A stretch of DNA of 64,000 bases, taken from the NCBI RefSeq assembly GCF_041435215.1, contig NZ_CP108394.1:2480001-2544000 (forward strand). The letters run 5' to 3'. This document shows positions 1-8,293 of this stretch, in pieces (position 1 is the stretch's first letter; every line of letters starts with the position of its first letter). Origin of the DNA: Streptomyces sp. NBC_01314 (lineage in GTDB: Bacteria > Actinomycetota > Actinomycetes > Streptomycetales > Streptomycetaceae). The position numbers and the translations under genes are program-made. Below the pieces are notes generated by a model. It worked only from the letters and a program-made list of their open reading frames with translations, ran no database searches and was not told the origin of the DNA.

Positions 1-1316
1 GAGGCGCCGCCTCCGCTCTCCCCCGGCCGCCCCACAGTCACCACACGCCCCTCGACGGTCGCCCGAACTCCCCGCCCGGGCGTGGCCACGAAGTCCTCGG
101 CGGCGGCCACCCTCAGCCCCCTGGCCCCGGCGGCGGCCACCACCGCACGGGCCAGCGGATGCTCACTGGGATGCTCGGCGGCCGCGGCCAGCGCCAGCAG
201 CCCGTCCTCGTCGAGCCCGGACCCCCGCAGCGGCCGTACGGCCGTGACCTCGGGCGTCCCCTCCGTGAGCGTGCCGGTCTTGTCGAGGGCGGCGACATCG
301 ATCTCGCCCAGCCGCTCCATGGCGACGGCGGACTTGACCAGCACACCGTGGCGGCCGGCGTTGGCGATGGCGGAGAGCAGCGGCGGCATGGTGGCGAGGA
401 CGACCGCGCAGGGGGAGGCCACGATCATGAAGGTCATGGCGCGGAGCAGCGCGGCCGTGAGGTCCTCGCCGAAGGCCAGCGGGATTCCGAAGACGGCGAG
501 GGTGGCGACGACGACGCCGACGGCGTACCGCTGTTCGACCTTCTCGATGAACAGCTGGGTGGGCGCCTTGGTGCGGGAGGCCTCCTCGACCAGGCTCACG
601 ATGCGGGCGATCACGGAGTCGGCCGGGTCCCGTGCGACGCGGACGCGCAGCACGCCCGTGCCGTTGAGGGTGCCCGCGAAGACCTCGTCGCCCGGGAGCT
701 TGGTGACGGGCAGCGGCTCGCCGGTGATGGTGGCCTGGTCGGCCTCGCTCTCCCCCTCCAGGACCTGCCCGTCGGCGCCGATGCGCTCGCCGGGACGGAC
801 CAGCACCACGTCGCCCACGGCGAGTCGCTCGGCGGGCACGGTCTCCTCGGTGGAGCCGTCCGCCGACAGCCGGGTGGCCGTGGTGGGCGCGAGATCGAGG
901 AGCCCCCGTACCGAGTCGGCGGTGCGGGCGGTGGCCAGGGCCTCCAGGGCACCGGAGGTGGCGAAGATGACGATCAGCAGGCCGCCGTCGAGGACCTGGC
1001 CGATCGCGGCCGCGCCCAGCGCCGCGACGATCATCAGCAGGTCGACGTCGAGGCTCTTCTCGCGCAGGGCCCGCAGCCCTTCGAGCGCGGGTTCCCAGCC
1101 GCCGGCCACGTACGCGATCGCGTAGAGCGGGCCGTACAGCCAGGCGGAGGCGCCGGCGAGGTCCAGCGGGAAGGCGAGCAGGAAGGCGACGGTCGACGCC
1201 AGCGCCCAGCGGGCCTCGGGCAGGGCGAGGATCCGGGTACGGCGGCGGGGGGTCGGCGGCGCGGACGTACGGCGGGCCGGTGACGGGGCGAGGGTGGCAG
1301 ACACGCGGCCCACCAT
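1..1316 (-). CDS. P1B-4-type heavy-metal efflux ATPase (CtpJ/NmtA-like), C-terminus beyond window
   Basis: Cytoplasmic-membrane P-type ATPase, about 438 residues visible. The stop lies outside the window, so the nucleotide-binding domain is cut. The phosphorylation motif DKTGTLTEG begins near residue 345. The intramembrane metal site is SPC (residues about 301-303, ASPCAVVLATMPP), the signature of the P1B-4 (Co/Ni/Fe/Zn) subgroup rather than CPC copper pumps. There is no N-terminal heavy-metal-binding domain. The start is ambiguous: ATG at 1316, or GTG at 1304 four codons later, neither with a clear Shine-Dalgarno. It is divergent from an NmtR-type repressor across a palindromic operator, so nickel/cobalt export is the likely role. 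In mycobacteria NmtR controls the P1B-4 pump CtpJ/NmtA. The metal specificity here is inferred from that pairing. Confidence 0.93.
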   Translation of the reverse strand, partial: MVGRVSATLAPSPARRTSAPPTPRRRTRILALPEARWALASTVAFLLAFPLDLAGASAWLYGPLYAIAYVAGGWEPALEGLRALREKSLDVDLLMIVAALGAAAIGQVLDGGLLIVIFATSGALEALATARTADSVRGLLDLAPTTATRLSADGSTEETVPAERLAVGDVVLVRPGERIGADGQVLEGESEADQATITGEPLPVTKLPGDEVFAGTLNGTGVLRVRVARDPADSVIARIVSLVEEASRTKAPTQLFIEKVEQRYAVGVVVATLAVFGIPLAFGEDLTAALLRAMTFMIVASPCAVVLATMPPLLSAIANAGRHGVLVKSAVAMERLGEIDVAALDKTGTLTEGTPEVTAVRPLRGSGLDEDGLLALAAAAEHPSEHPLARAVVAAAGARGLRVAAAEDFVATPGRGVRATVEGRVVTVGRPGESGGGA

Positions 1317-1323
1317 ACAGGAA

Positions 1324-1353
1324 CACATGAAGACTCGTTCATGCCTTCATGTG
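1324..1353. promoter_or_regulatory. Palindromic operator for the NmtR-like repressor
   Basis: A perfect 9-bp inverted repeat, CACATGAAG (1324-1332) and CTTCATGTG (1345-1353), encloses a nested half-site pair ATGAA (1327-1331) and TTCAT (1338-1342). It lies between the divergent ATPase and ArsR-family genes. ATGAA/TTCAT half-sites are typical of ArsR/SmtB operators. A -10-like TAAGAT at 1361-1366 ends 7 nt before the ATG at 1374, suggesting a leaderless nmtR transcript whose -35 region lies inside the operator, which would give simple autorepression. The site is seen directly; repressor binding is inferred. Confidence 0.8.
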
Positions 1354-1373
1354 CGATGGGTAAGATATGCGCC

Positions 1374-1742
1374 ATGGGTCATGGAGCCGTCACCTCAGCG
1401 CAGGACGCCACCCCTCGCGTGCGCCTGGACGCGGCCAACGTCGCCAAGGTGGCCACCACCCTCCAGGCCCTCTCCACCCCGTCCCGCCTGCTGATCCTGG
1501 CCCGACTGCGCGAAGGCCCGCTCCCGGCGACCGAGTTGGCCGCCGAGGTCGGGATGGAACAGTCCGCCTGCTCCCACCAGCTGCGTCTGCTGCGCAACCT
1601 CGGCCTGGTCGTGGGCGAGCGGCGGGGCCGTTCGGTGGTGTACGCGCTGCACGACCACCATGTCGCCGAGCTGCTGGACCAGGCCGTCTACCACGTCGAG
1701 CACCTGAAGCTGGGGCTCAGCGACGCACCGGACGGGGACTGA
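1374..1742 (+). CDS. nmtR: NmtR-type ArsR/SmtB family nickel/cobalt-sensing repressor
   Basis: A 122-residue winged-helix repressor. The ATG at 1374 is chosen over in-frame ATGs at 1341 and 1356 because it yields the N-terminus MGHG, which in mycobacterial NmtR supplies metal ligands, and because the earlier ATGs lie in or next to the operator. The DNA-recognition helix region reads GMEQSACSHQLRLLRNLGLV. The alpha-5 metal motif is fully present (Asp94, His96, His107, His110), equivalent to NmtR Asp91/His93/His104/His107. It probably senses Ni/Co and derepresses the divergent P1B-4 ATPase. A -10-like box 7 nt upstream and the lack of a Shine-Dalgarno suggest leaderless translation. Confidence 0.93.
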   Translation: MGHGAVTSAQDATPRVRLDAANVAKVATTLQALSTPSRLLILARLREGPLPATELAAEVGMEQSACSHQLRLLRNLGLVVGERRGRSVVYALHDHHVAELLDQAVYHVEHLKLGLSDAPDGD

Positions 1743-1748
1743 GGGCGG

Positions 1749-2575
1749 TCACGTCGCGGGAAGCGCCGGCGGTGTCGCGGGCGTCAGGCCGCCGAGGACA
1801 CCACCGAGCAGGCCGGTGACCAGGCCGAGGACCGGCTACAGGAGACCGGTGACGACTCCGAGGACCGGCGCGAGCAGACCGGTCACCGCGCCCAGTACGG
1901 CGCCCAGGTCGAGCGAGGTCAGCGCCTTGAGAAGGGCGTCGACCGCGGCCTGGAGCGTGGCCGGCAGATCCGCGACCGGGTCGGCCGCCGCGGCGGCGCT
2001 GTCGGTGGTGGCCGGGGCCGCTGCCTTCAGCTTCTGCAACCGCTGCTGCACGGTGGTGTTGGCCGCCCGGAGCGCCGCGGCATGCCGGGCCGCCTGGGCC
2101 GCGTCGAGCTGGTCGGCGTCCAGCTTGGCGATGGTGGTCAACTCGTCCAGCAGCGGGGCGAGTACGTCGCTCTGATCCATGCGGTCGAGCAGATCCAGCT
2201 GGCCGAGCAGCACGTCCGCGTCGGTATCGACGTCCGTGCCCGTGTCCGTGTCCGCGTCCGCGTCGAGGTCCGCCAACAGCCCGTCCATGTCGAGGTCGAG
2301 CCGTGCGAGGAGCGCGTCCACTTCGGTGAGCTCCTGGTCGACGAGGGCGTCCGCGTCGGCCTCCTCCTTCGCAGGAGCGCGTCGATCTCCGCGTCCAACG
2401 CGTCGAAGAGCGCGTCCAGATCAGGTTCGGGGACCGCGGCGATCCCCATCGACGTGCGGTCCGAGGCGGTGCGGCCCGCGTCGACGGCCGCGGTGGCGGT
2501 GCCGACCGGTCCGAAGACCACTGCTCCGCAGACCAGGGGTGACAGGAGGAGACCACGGGAGACGAGGGCGCGCAT
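1749..2575 (-). pseudogene. Secreted Asp/Ala/Leu-rich protein broken by a frameshift and an internal TAG
   Basis: The N-terminus (ATG 2575, after an AAGGAA ribosome site) has a signal peptide beginning MRALVSRGLLLSPLV and ending near TATAAVDA. It runs into an acidic region (DLDALFDALDAEIDALL) until about 2371, where the frame is lost. Restoring one base there gives a smooth continuation (RKEEADADALVDQEL) into the second frame, which has Asp repeats (DADADTDTGTDVDTD) encoded by GTCCGT-type hexamers. A TAG at 1836-1838 then interrupts a GLL/VTGLL repeat tail that stays open to a TGA at 1749-1751. Two lesions argue for a true pseudogene over a single read error. The function of the intact form is unknown; the Asp repeats could suggest calcium binding, but that is speculative. 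Confidence 0.75.
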
Positions 2576-2841
2576 GCACGTTCCTTCGAAGCTGCTGTCC
2601 TTTGCGCTCACCGTGGGAGGAGACAGGGCCCGCCGCAACCGATCATGGAGCCGGGCAAGGGCCTGTCCATCAGCCGCACCGACGACGTTGACCAGGCAGT
2701 TTCGCCGGCTGGGCAGCCCTGTACGACTCCGTTCGACACGCTCCGGCCGTCCGTCCGTCAGGGCGCGCGCAGGCGGCGCGCGCCGGGGCGCTTCCGGGGG
2801 TCCGCACGACCGTCATGCCTCGCCCGGAGACCCGTGAACCG

Positions 2842-3351
2842 TCATCCCGCCTGTTCGGCGAACGCCGCGTACGCCTCGTCGTCGAACAGGACGAACCGGA
2901 CCTCCTCGACCGACGTCTCCGTTGCGCGGACGGTCTGCACGGCGATGCGGGCGGCGTCCTCCATCGGCCAGCCGTAGACGCCGGCGGACACGGCGGGGAA
3001 GGCGACCGTGCGGGCTCCCAACTCGTCGGCGACGCGCAGGGATTCGCGGTAGCAGGAGACGAGGAGGGCGGAGCGGTCGAGGCTCTGGCTGTGGACCGGG
3101 CCGACGGTGTGGATCACCCAGCGCGCGTCCAGCTCGCCCGCCGACGTGGCGACGGCCTGGCCGGTCGGGAGGCCTTTGCCGTAGTAAGAGGCGCGGAGCT
3201 TGCGGCAGTCGGCCAGGATGGCGGGGCCGCCACGCCGGTGGATCGCGCCGTCCACTCCTCCCCCGCCGAGGAGGGAGGAGTTCGCGGCGTTGACGATGGC
3301 GTCGACGGACTGCTGGGTGATGTCGCCCCGGACGAGGGTGATGGTGGTCAT
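2842..3351 (-). CDS. Macro-domain O-acetyl-ADP-ribose deacetylase (YmdB-like)
   Basis: A 169-residue stand-alone macro domain. Seen: GDIT near residue 9, the catalytic/binding segment VNAANSSLLGGGGVDGAIHR (about 20-39) and the phosphate loop VSAGVYGWP (about 120-128). These match the MacroD/YmdB subgroup, which removes acetyl from O-acetyl-ADP-ribose or ADP-ribose from acidic residues. It is cytoplasmic and monocistronic. Its ATG abuts the degraded P450 remnant upstream, and an Asp-rich pseudogene lies downstream, so the neighbourhood gives no pathway clue. Length is normal for the family. Family membership is certain; the in vivo substrate is not known. Confidence 0.92.
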   Translation of the reverse strand: MTTITLVRGDITQQSVDAIVNAANSSLLGGGGVDGAIHRRGGPAILADCRKLRASYYGKGLPTGQAVATSAGELDARWVIHTVGPVHSQSLDRSALLVSCYRESLRVADELGARTVAFPAVSAGVYGWPMEDAARIAVQTVRATETSVEEVRFVLFDDEAYAAFAEQAG

Positions 3352-3384
3352 GCCGCCTCTATATCAGCCGACGGGACGAGCGAG

Positions 3385-3775
3385 CCTCCCAATATGGCGG
3401 GCCGCCGACGGGCCCCCGCACGGGCCAGGGACCGGCATATGCCCTGGTGCGGTCCGTGGCCGAAGGCCGGATGGCCGGTGGTGTCGCGGCGGACGTCCGG
3501 TGCGCCGGGGCCGGCAAAGGCGGACGGGTCGCGGTGGGCGACCTGGACCGACACGATCACGCCCTCGCCCTCGTCGGCACGGATACGGACGCCCGCGACC
3601 GCCACCTCCGCAACCCGCACGTCCGCACATGCGCACGTCCTCGCGACCTCGCGACCTCGCGTCTTCCGTGGCGATCCGCCGCAGCCCTCAGTGCGCGACG
3701 GCCCGATGGCTCGGCAGTTCCTCCACGGCGCCGGGCCACATGCCGGGGTCCACTCGTCCGGAGGAGGATCGGCCG
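3385..3775 (-). pseudogene. Degraded C-terminal fragment of a CYP105-like cytochrome P450
   Basis: Reading leftward, one frame gives DPGMWPGAVEELPSHRAVAH then a stop (about 3738-3691), matching the P450 K-helix region DP..PGAVEELLR. After a frame change near 3640, RVAEVAVAGVRIRADEGEG leads to VAHRDPSAF and then DTTGHPAFGHGPHQGICRS LARA, the Streptomyces P450 segment that carries the heme loop. The ExxR arginine is lost. The heme-loop order HQCIG has become HQGIC, so the cysteine is displaced. The C-terminal 50 or so residues and everything before the K-helix are missing. It is a relic with no expected function. The fragment sits between the ebo-like cluster and the macro-domain gene, so some deletion or rearrangement happened here. 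Confidence 0.72.
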
Positions 3776-5176
3776 TCAGGCGGATCGCCCTTCGTCGTTC
3801 AGTCCCGCGAGCCCCAGCAGCAGGGACTTGATCTCGGTGGCGGCGTACGCCTCACGGGTGAGCTCGCTGCTGGAGCACAGCAGCACGGGCCCGTCGTCGG
3901 GGTCGGCGGGGAGGCGCCCGTGGCTGCCGCTGACACCGGCGGGGTTCAGCGGCACCGTGCTGATGCGGTAGCGCAGGCCCAGCTTCTTGCGGGCGACCTG
4001 GCCGATCGCGCGGAGCTTCACCGCGGGTACGGTCTCGTCGTACAGCAGCTCGGCGGGGTCGTAGCCGGGTTTGCGGTGGATCTCGACCTGGCGGGCGAAG
4101 TCGGGGGCGCGTTCGTCGTCGAGCCAGTAGTAGTAGGTGAACCAGGCGTCGGGGTCGGCGATCGCGACCAGTTCGCCGGAGCGTTCGTGGTCCAGGCCGT
4201 GGGCCGCCTTGCCCTCGGCGTCCAACACCTGGTCCACGCCGTCGAGTTCGGCGAGGATCTTGGCGACCTCCGCCGTGTCGGCCGGGTCCCGTACGTAGAC
4301 GTGGGCGATCTGGTGGTCGGCGACGGCGAAGGCCCGTGAGGTCCAGGGGTCGAGGTACTCCATGCCGTCCTGGGTGTGCACCTGGAGCAGGCCGGACCGG
4401 CGCAGGGCCCGGTTGATGTCCACGGGTCGGGAGACGGGGGTGATGCCGTACTCGCTGAGTGCGACCACCGTGGCGCCCTCGCCGAGGAAGTGGTCGATCA
4501 AGGGGCGCAGGGCGTCGTCGAGTCGGCGGGCCTCCTGGACCGTGGCGGGTGAGTCGGGGCCGGAGCGCTGGGGCTCGTAGTCGAGTTGGGGGATGTAGAC
4601 GAGGGTGAGGTCCGGGTCGTGCTCGTCGAAGACCTGGCGGGCGGCGCCGAGGATCCACTGGGTGGAGGGCATGCCGGCGTTGGGGCCCCAAAAGGTGAAC
4701 AGGGGGAAGGGGCCCAGCCGGTCGGTGAGTTCGTCGTGCAGGGTCGGCGGCCAGGTGTAGCAGTCGGGTTCCTTGCGGCCGTCGGAGTAGTAGATCGGCC
4801 GGGGGGTGACGGTGAGGTCGACGTCCGCGCCCATCGCGTACCACCAGCAGATGTTGGCGACCTTGTAGTCGGGGTCGGATCTGCGGGCGGTCTCCCAGAT
4901 CTTCTCGCCGCCGACGAGCGCGTTGTGCTGGCGCCACAGCAGCACCTCGCCGAGGTCCCGGAAGTACCAGCCGTTGCCCACCGCCCCGTGCCCGGCGGGC
5001 GGTTCGCCGGTGAGGAACGTGGACTGCACCGCGCAGGTCACGGCGGGCAGTACGGGGTCGAGCCGGGCCCGGAAGCCGCGCTCACCGAGGGCGGCCACGG
5101 CGGGCATGTGCTTGAGCAGCTTGGGCGTGAGGCCGACGATGTCGAGGACGACGAGCCGGTTGGGTCGGGTACTCAT
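3776..5176 (-). CDS. eboF: Alkaline-phosphatase-superfamily phosphodiesterase, EboF-like
   Basis: A 466-residue protein of the type I phosphodiesterase/nucleotide pyrophosphatase family. Seen: metal/nucleophile segment VLDIVGLTPKLLKHMP at the N-terminus, VTCAVQSTFLTGEPPAGHG (the Thr of QSTFLTG region is the likely nucleophile area), IPQLDYEPQR near the middle, ALSEYGI (metal Glu/Asp position) and SGSHGRLP near residue 420 (late metal His). There is no signal peptide, so it is probably cytoplasmic. It is the last gene of a leftward cluster with EboE-, EboB-, EboA- and EboC-like genes. In ebo clusters this member is EboF. The chemistry on the unknown ebo substrate is inferred from the family. 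Confidence 0.85.
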   Translation of the reverse strand: MSTRPNRLVVLDIVGLTPKLLKHMPAVAALGERGFRARLDPVLPAVTCAVQSTFLTGEPPAGHGAVGNGWYFRDLGEVLLWRQHNALVGGEKIWETARRSDPDYKVANICWWYAMGADVDLTVTPRPIYYSDGRKEPDCYTWPPTLHDELTDRLGPFPLFTFWGPNAGMPSTQWILGAARQVFDEHDPDLTLVYIPQLDYEPQRSGPDSPATVQEARRLDDALRPLIDHFLGEGATVVALSEYGITPVSRPVDINRALRRSGLLQVHTQDGMEYLDPWTSRAFAVADHQIAHVYVRDPADTAEVAKILAELDGVDQVLDAEGKAAHGLDHERSGELVAIADPDAWFTYYYWLDDERAPDFARQVEIHRKPGYDPAELLYDETVPAVKLRAIGQVARKKLGLRYRISTVPLNPAGVSGSHGRLPADPDDGPVLLCSSSELTREAYAATEIKSLLLGLAGLNDEGRSA

Positions 5177-5272
5177 CGGTTCTCCCTGCGGCTGGTGCGA
5201 GTGCTCATCGGTGGCCCCCGGGCGAGGCGGCGCCGGTCGTCGCTGGTGGCCCTGTACGGCCGGTTCGGATAC

Positions 5273-6439
5273 TCACTGCTGGTCCTCCTTGAGGCCCAGG
5301 CCGGTCAACCGGTCGCGGGCCCAGGCGAGTTCGGCGGCGATGCCGCCGGGCAGGTCGGTGGGCGGTTCGGGGAGGACGGACCAGGTGTAGGTCTCGACCT
5401 CGATGTGGTCGCAGTCGGCCGAGGCACCGCCGAGCAGTCCGGCCAGGACCCGGCTCAGCTGGTCGGCGGTGGTGCGCAGCGGCGGTTCGGGGTCGGCGTG
5501 CAGCGGGGCGTGGAAGTGGACGCGCCAGGGCCCGGTGTCTGTGGGCAGGCCCCCGTCCAGCGCGTCCGGCAGATCGTCGACGCCCCGCACCTCCGGGGCC
5601 TCCTGCTCCACCGCCGTACGCGTCTGGTGCAGGAAGCGCGGCTCCGCGAGGCGCCGCAGGGCCGCGCGGGCGGCGGGGTCGGCCGGGTCGGTGGCCTCGA
5701 CCGCGCAGGACGCCTGGAGCTTGACGACGGGCAGCCCGGCGTCCGCGAGGCGCCGCAGGGCAGCGCCCGGCTCCTCGAACTGTACGGCGAGGTGGCAGGC
5801 GTCGAGGCAGACTCCGAGCCGCTCGGGGTCGAGGCCGCGCAGTTCCCGTACGGCCTGGGCGGTGGTCTCCACGACGCAGCCGGGCTCCGGTTCGAAGCCG
5901 ACCCGGATACGGCGGCCGGCGTCCGACTCGATTCCGGCGAGCCCGGCGGTGAGCCGGTCCAGGGCGCGGCGGGCGGTGTCGGCGCGGTCCGGCGGCCAGG
6001 GCGTGCGCCAGGCCAGCGGCAGTGTGGAGACGCTGCCGCGCTCGGCGTCGTCCGGGAGGAGCTCGGCGAGCACGCGGGCGCAGTCGAGGGTGTGCCGCAG
6101 TCGGGCCTCGTCCGCCCAGTCGGGAAGATAGACGTCCTTCTTGACCACCTCACGGTGGAACCCGGCGTACGGGAAGGCGTTGAGGGTGACGGTCTCCAGG
6201 CCGCGCACGGTGAGTTCGTCCTTGAGGCGCTTCGACTCACCCGGTTCGGCCACCAGTTGGGCCACCACGTCACGGGCGAGCCAGAGCCCGATGCCCAGCC
6301 GGTCGACGCCGAGGCGCTCGCGCACCGGTTCCGCGTGGTCGGCGAGTTGGGCGAGGACGCCGTCGAGGTCCTCCGCCTGGTGGACGTTGCTGCAGTAGCC
6401 GAGGTGGACGGCGGTGCCGTCCGGGTGCCGGAATCGCAT
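5273..6439 (-). CDS. eboE: EboE-like metabolite-traffic protein (xylose-isomerase-like TIM barrel)
   Basis: 388 residues with the typical EboE opening MRFRHPDGTAVHLGYCSNVH. A TIM-barrel pattern follows: VTLNAFPYAGFH at about 85, GFEPEPGCV at about 180, CLDACHLAVQFEEP at about 215 and a late region HFHAPLHAD (about 300-308) with paired histidines suited to a metal site. It begins only 30 bp from the downstream end of the TatD-like eboB, so both are probably in one transcript. In Nostoc the ebo genes are needed to move a scytonemin precursor to the periplasm. The reaction catalysed by EboE is unknown. Identification rests on sequence and on gene order. Confidence 0.88.
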   Translation of the reverse strand: MRFRHPDGTAVHLGYCSNVHQAEDLDGVLAQLADHAEPVRERLGVDRLGIGLWLARDVVAQLVAEPGESKRLKDELTVRGLETVTLNAFPYAGFHREVVKKDVYLPDWADEARLRHTLDCARVLAELLPDDAERGSVSTLPLAWRTPWPPDRADTARRALDRLTAGLAGIESDAGRRIRVGFEPEPGCVVETTAQAVRELRGLDPERLGVCLDACHLAVQFEEPGAALRRLADAGLPVVKLQASCAVEATDPADPAARAALRRLAEPRFLHQTRTAVEQEAPEVRGVDDLPDALDGGLPTDTGPWRVHFHAPLHADPEPPLRTTADQLSRVLAGLLGGASADCDHIEVETYTWSVLPEPPTDLPGGIAAELAWARDRLTGLGLKEDQQ

Positions 6440-6451
6440 GACCGAGAGCCC

Positions 6452-7306
6452 TCATTCCCCGCCGCGCCGGATGGAGTTGCCCTGGAAGCTCGACTCCTCG
6501 TCCGGCTTGGGCTCGTCGAGGTCCAGTCTGCCGCTCTGCCCGTAGAAGGCGACGGGGTTGCGCCACAGCACCCGGTCCACGGCGTCGTCGTCGAACCCGG
6601 TCGCGAGCATGGCGTCGGCGGTCTTCCGGGTCTTGAGCGGGTCCGAACTGCCCCAGTCGGCGGCCGAGTTGACGAGTACGCGGTCGGTGCCGTGCTCCTG
6701 GAGGATGGCCACCATGCGGTCCTCGCTCATCTTGGTCCTCGGGTAGATCGAGAACCCGGCCCAGCAGCCGCTGTCGAGGACCGTGCCGACGGTCAGTTCG
6801 TTGAGGTGGTCGAGGACGACGAGTTCGGGGGCGATGCCCGACTCCCGTACGACGTCCAGGGTCCGGCGGGTACCGGCGGCCTTGTCGCGGTGCGGGGTGT
6901 GCACGAGGGCGGGCAGTTCATGCTCGATGGCGAACTGCAGCTGGAGCGCGAGCGCCTCGTCCTCCTCCGGCGTCATGGAGTCGTAGCCGATCTCGCCGAC
7001 GGCGACGACCCGGTCCTTGGCGAGGTAGCGGGGCAGCTCGTCCAGCACGGGCCGGCAGCGCGGGTCGTTGGCCTCCTTGGGGTTGAGCGCGATCGTGCAG
7101 AAGTGCTGGATGCCGAACTGGGCGGCCCGGTAGGGCTCCCAGCCGAGCAGCGCGTCGAAGTAGTCGTAGAAGCTCTCGGGCGAGGTGCGGGGCTGGCCCA
7201 GCCAGAAGGCCGGCTCGACGACGGCACGCACCCCCGCCGCGTACATCGCCTCGTAGTCGTCGGTGGTGCGGGAGGTCATGTGGATGTGGGGGTCGAAGAT
7301 GCGCAC
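6452..7306 (-). CDS. eboB: TatD-family metal-dependent hydrolase, EboB-like
   Basis: 284 residues from GTG 7306. The start is chosen because VRIFDPHIHM places the first metal motif (DPHIHM, HxH) right at the N-terminus as in the family, and GAGGAAAAGG lies upstream. Other metal/active-site motifs: VVAVGEIGYDS (Glu), LVHTPHRDK (His), VLDHLNE (His) and VNSAADWGSSDP (Asp). It is an amidohydrolase-like TIM barrel with two-metal ligands visible. A longer in-frame ORF extends upstream to 7672 but overlaps eboA and lacks family similarity. It sits between eboA and eboE in the leftward cluster. The substrate is unknown; nuclease activity, as in TatD, is not implied. Confidence 0.88.
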   Translation of the reverse strand: MRIFDPHIHMTSRTTDDYEAMYAAGVRAVVEPAFWLGQPRTSPESFYDYFDALLGWEPYRAAQFGIQHFCTIALNPKEANDPRCRPVLDELPRYLAKDRVVAVGEIGYDSMTPEEDEALALQLQFAIEHELPALVHTPHRDKAAGTRRTLDVVRESGIAPELVVLDHLNELTVGTVLDSGCWAGFSIYPRTKMSEDRMVAILQEHGTDRVLVNSAADWGSSDPLKTRKTADAMLATGFDDDAVDRVLWRNPVAFYGQSGRLDLDEPKPDEESSFQGNSIRRGGE

Positions 7307-7367
7307 GGGCAGGCCTTTTCCTCGGGTTGTTCGGTGAGCGATGCCGACGGGACGCGACGGCGGTGTC

Positions 7368-8234
7368 CTACGGGAAGACGGCGTTCTTGGCAGAGGCCTC
7401 GGAGGTGACGCTCTGCGCGGCGGCTCCGGGGGCGGTGCTCTGGGCCGTGGCCAGGGAGGCGGTGGGTCGCTGGAGCGCCCGCAGGGCGCGCTCGGCGGCC
7501 TCGCGGCGGTTGGGCGCGGCGGCCCGCGTCTCGGCGGTGAGCCTGTCGGTGAGCCCGCCGGCGGCGGGGAAAGCGCGGACGACGGGCCAGATGTCCGCCG
7601 GTACACCCCGTCCGGCGGCGACCCGTTCGTGCGCGAAGTCGGCGAGCATACGGGCGAGTTCGGCGTCGGCACGGGCGGCGAGACCGGCTGTCCGGTCCAG
7701 CGGGATCTCGTGGAAGACGCACTTCAGCACGGCCTGCCGGTACTCGGCGTCCGGAAGGCGGCCGGCCCCGTACGGCCCGAGGGCGGCCTCCATGAGGCTG
7801 CTGTCGTTGCCGCGCAGGGCTTCGCGGACGAGCGGCAGGGCGAGGTCGCCGAGGGGTTCCCGGGCGGGGTCGCCGTCCTGGAGGCCGGCGAACAGATGCA
7901 GGGCCCGTAGGACGGCCCGCTGTTCGGCCGGGTCGCCGTGGCGGAAGAGGCCCGCGAGTTCGTCGGCGAGCGGCTGTCCGCCCAGCGGCAGCGCGACGAG
8001 CAGGACGGCGCGGGCCGCCTCGTCGACGGTCAAGTGCGTGTCCAGCCGCGCGCGGCCACAGCGTCTTCGGGCGGCGGGGAACAGGGTCCGGATCGCGGCG
8101 GGCCGGTCGGTGACGCGGGCCACGGCCTCGTCGAGCCAGGCACGGGCCGTCGCGTCCAGCGTGTGGTGGGTGAGGAGGGTGCGGGGATCGGGCGGTTCGG
8201 CCGACTCTGAGAGCGGCATCCCTGTGGAGAGCAT
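7368..8234 (-). CDS. eboA: EboA domain-containing protein
   Basis: About 288 residues, mostly helical and HEAT-like. It contains LDATARAWLDEAV, a core LHLFAGLQDGDPAREPL and the well-kept segment NDSSLMEAALGPYG, then AVLKCVFHEIPLDR, all typical of EboA. ATG 8234 follows AGAGG at a 10-nt distance; ATG 8219 is an alternative. The C-terminal 40 residues are Ala/Thr/Ser-rich and variable. There are no catalytic motifs; a scaffolding or carrier role is a guess. It lies between eboB and the TIM-barrel isomerase gene, spaced by about 60 bp on each side. Confidence 0.82.
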   Translation of the reverse strand: MLSTGMPLSESAEPPDPRTLLTHHTLDATARAWLDEAVARVTDRPAAIRTLFPAARRRCGRARLDTHLTVDEAARAVLLVALPLGGQPLADELAGLFRHGDPAEQRAVLRALHLFAGLQDGDPAREPLGDLALPLVREALRGNDSSLMEAALGPYGAGRLPDAEYRQAVLKCVFHEIPLDRTAGLAARADAELARMLADFAHERVAAGRGVPADIWPVVRAFPAAGGLTDRLTAETRAAAPNRREAAERALRALQRPTASLATAQSTAPGAAAQSVTSEASAKNAVFP

Positions 8235-8293
8235 GACGGAACAACCTCTGGGGGGGGTGGAGAACGTGACGGAACGGGGGCCGTCGTATCGGG

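Noticed and set aside
1341..1373. Earlier ATG starts of nmtR at 1341 and 1356
   Set aside because: They lie in the operator or promoter and would displace the MGHG metal-binding N-terminus.
2815..3831. Plus-strand open frame of 338 codons over the macro gene and the P450 relic
   Set aside because: Antisense to the macro domain gene with no recognisable protein similarity.
4586..7408. A plus-strand open frame of about 940 codons across the ebo-like genes
   Set aside because: It is the reverse shadow of eboF, eboE and eboB; the protein is Gly/Val/Arg-rich without motifs.
6452..7672. Longer eboB product starting at 7672
   Set aside because: The extension lies within eboA, is Pro/Arg-rich, and the TatD fold begins exactly at the internal GTG 7306.
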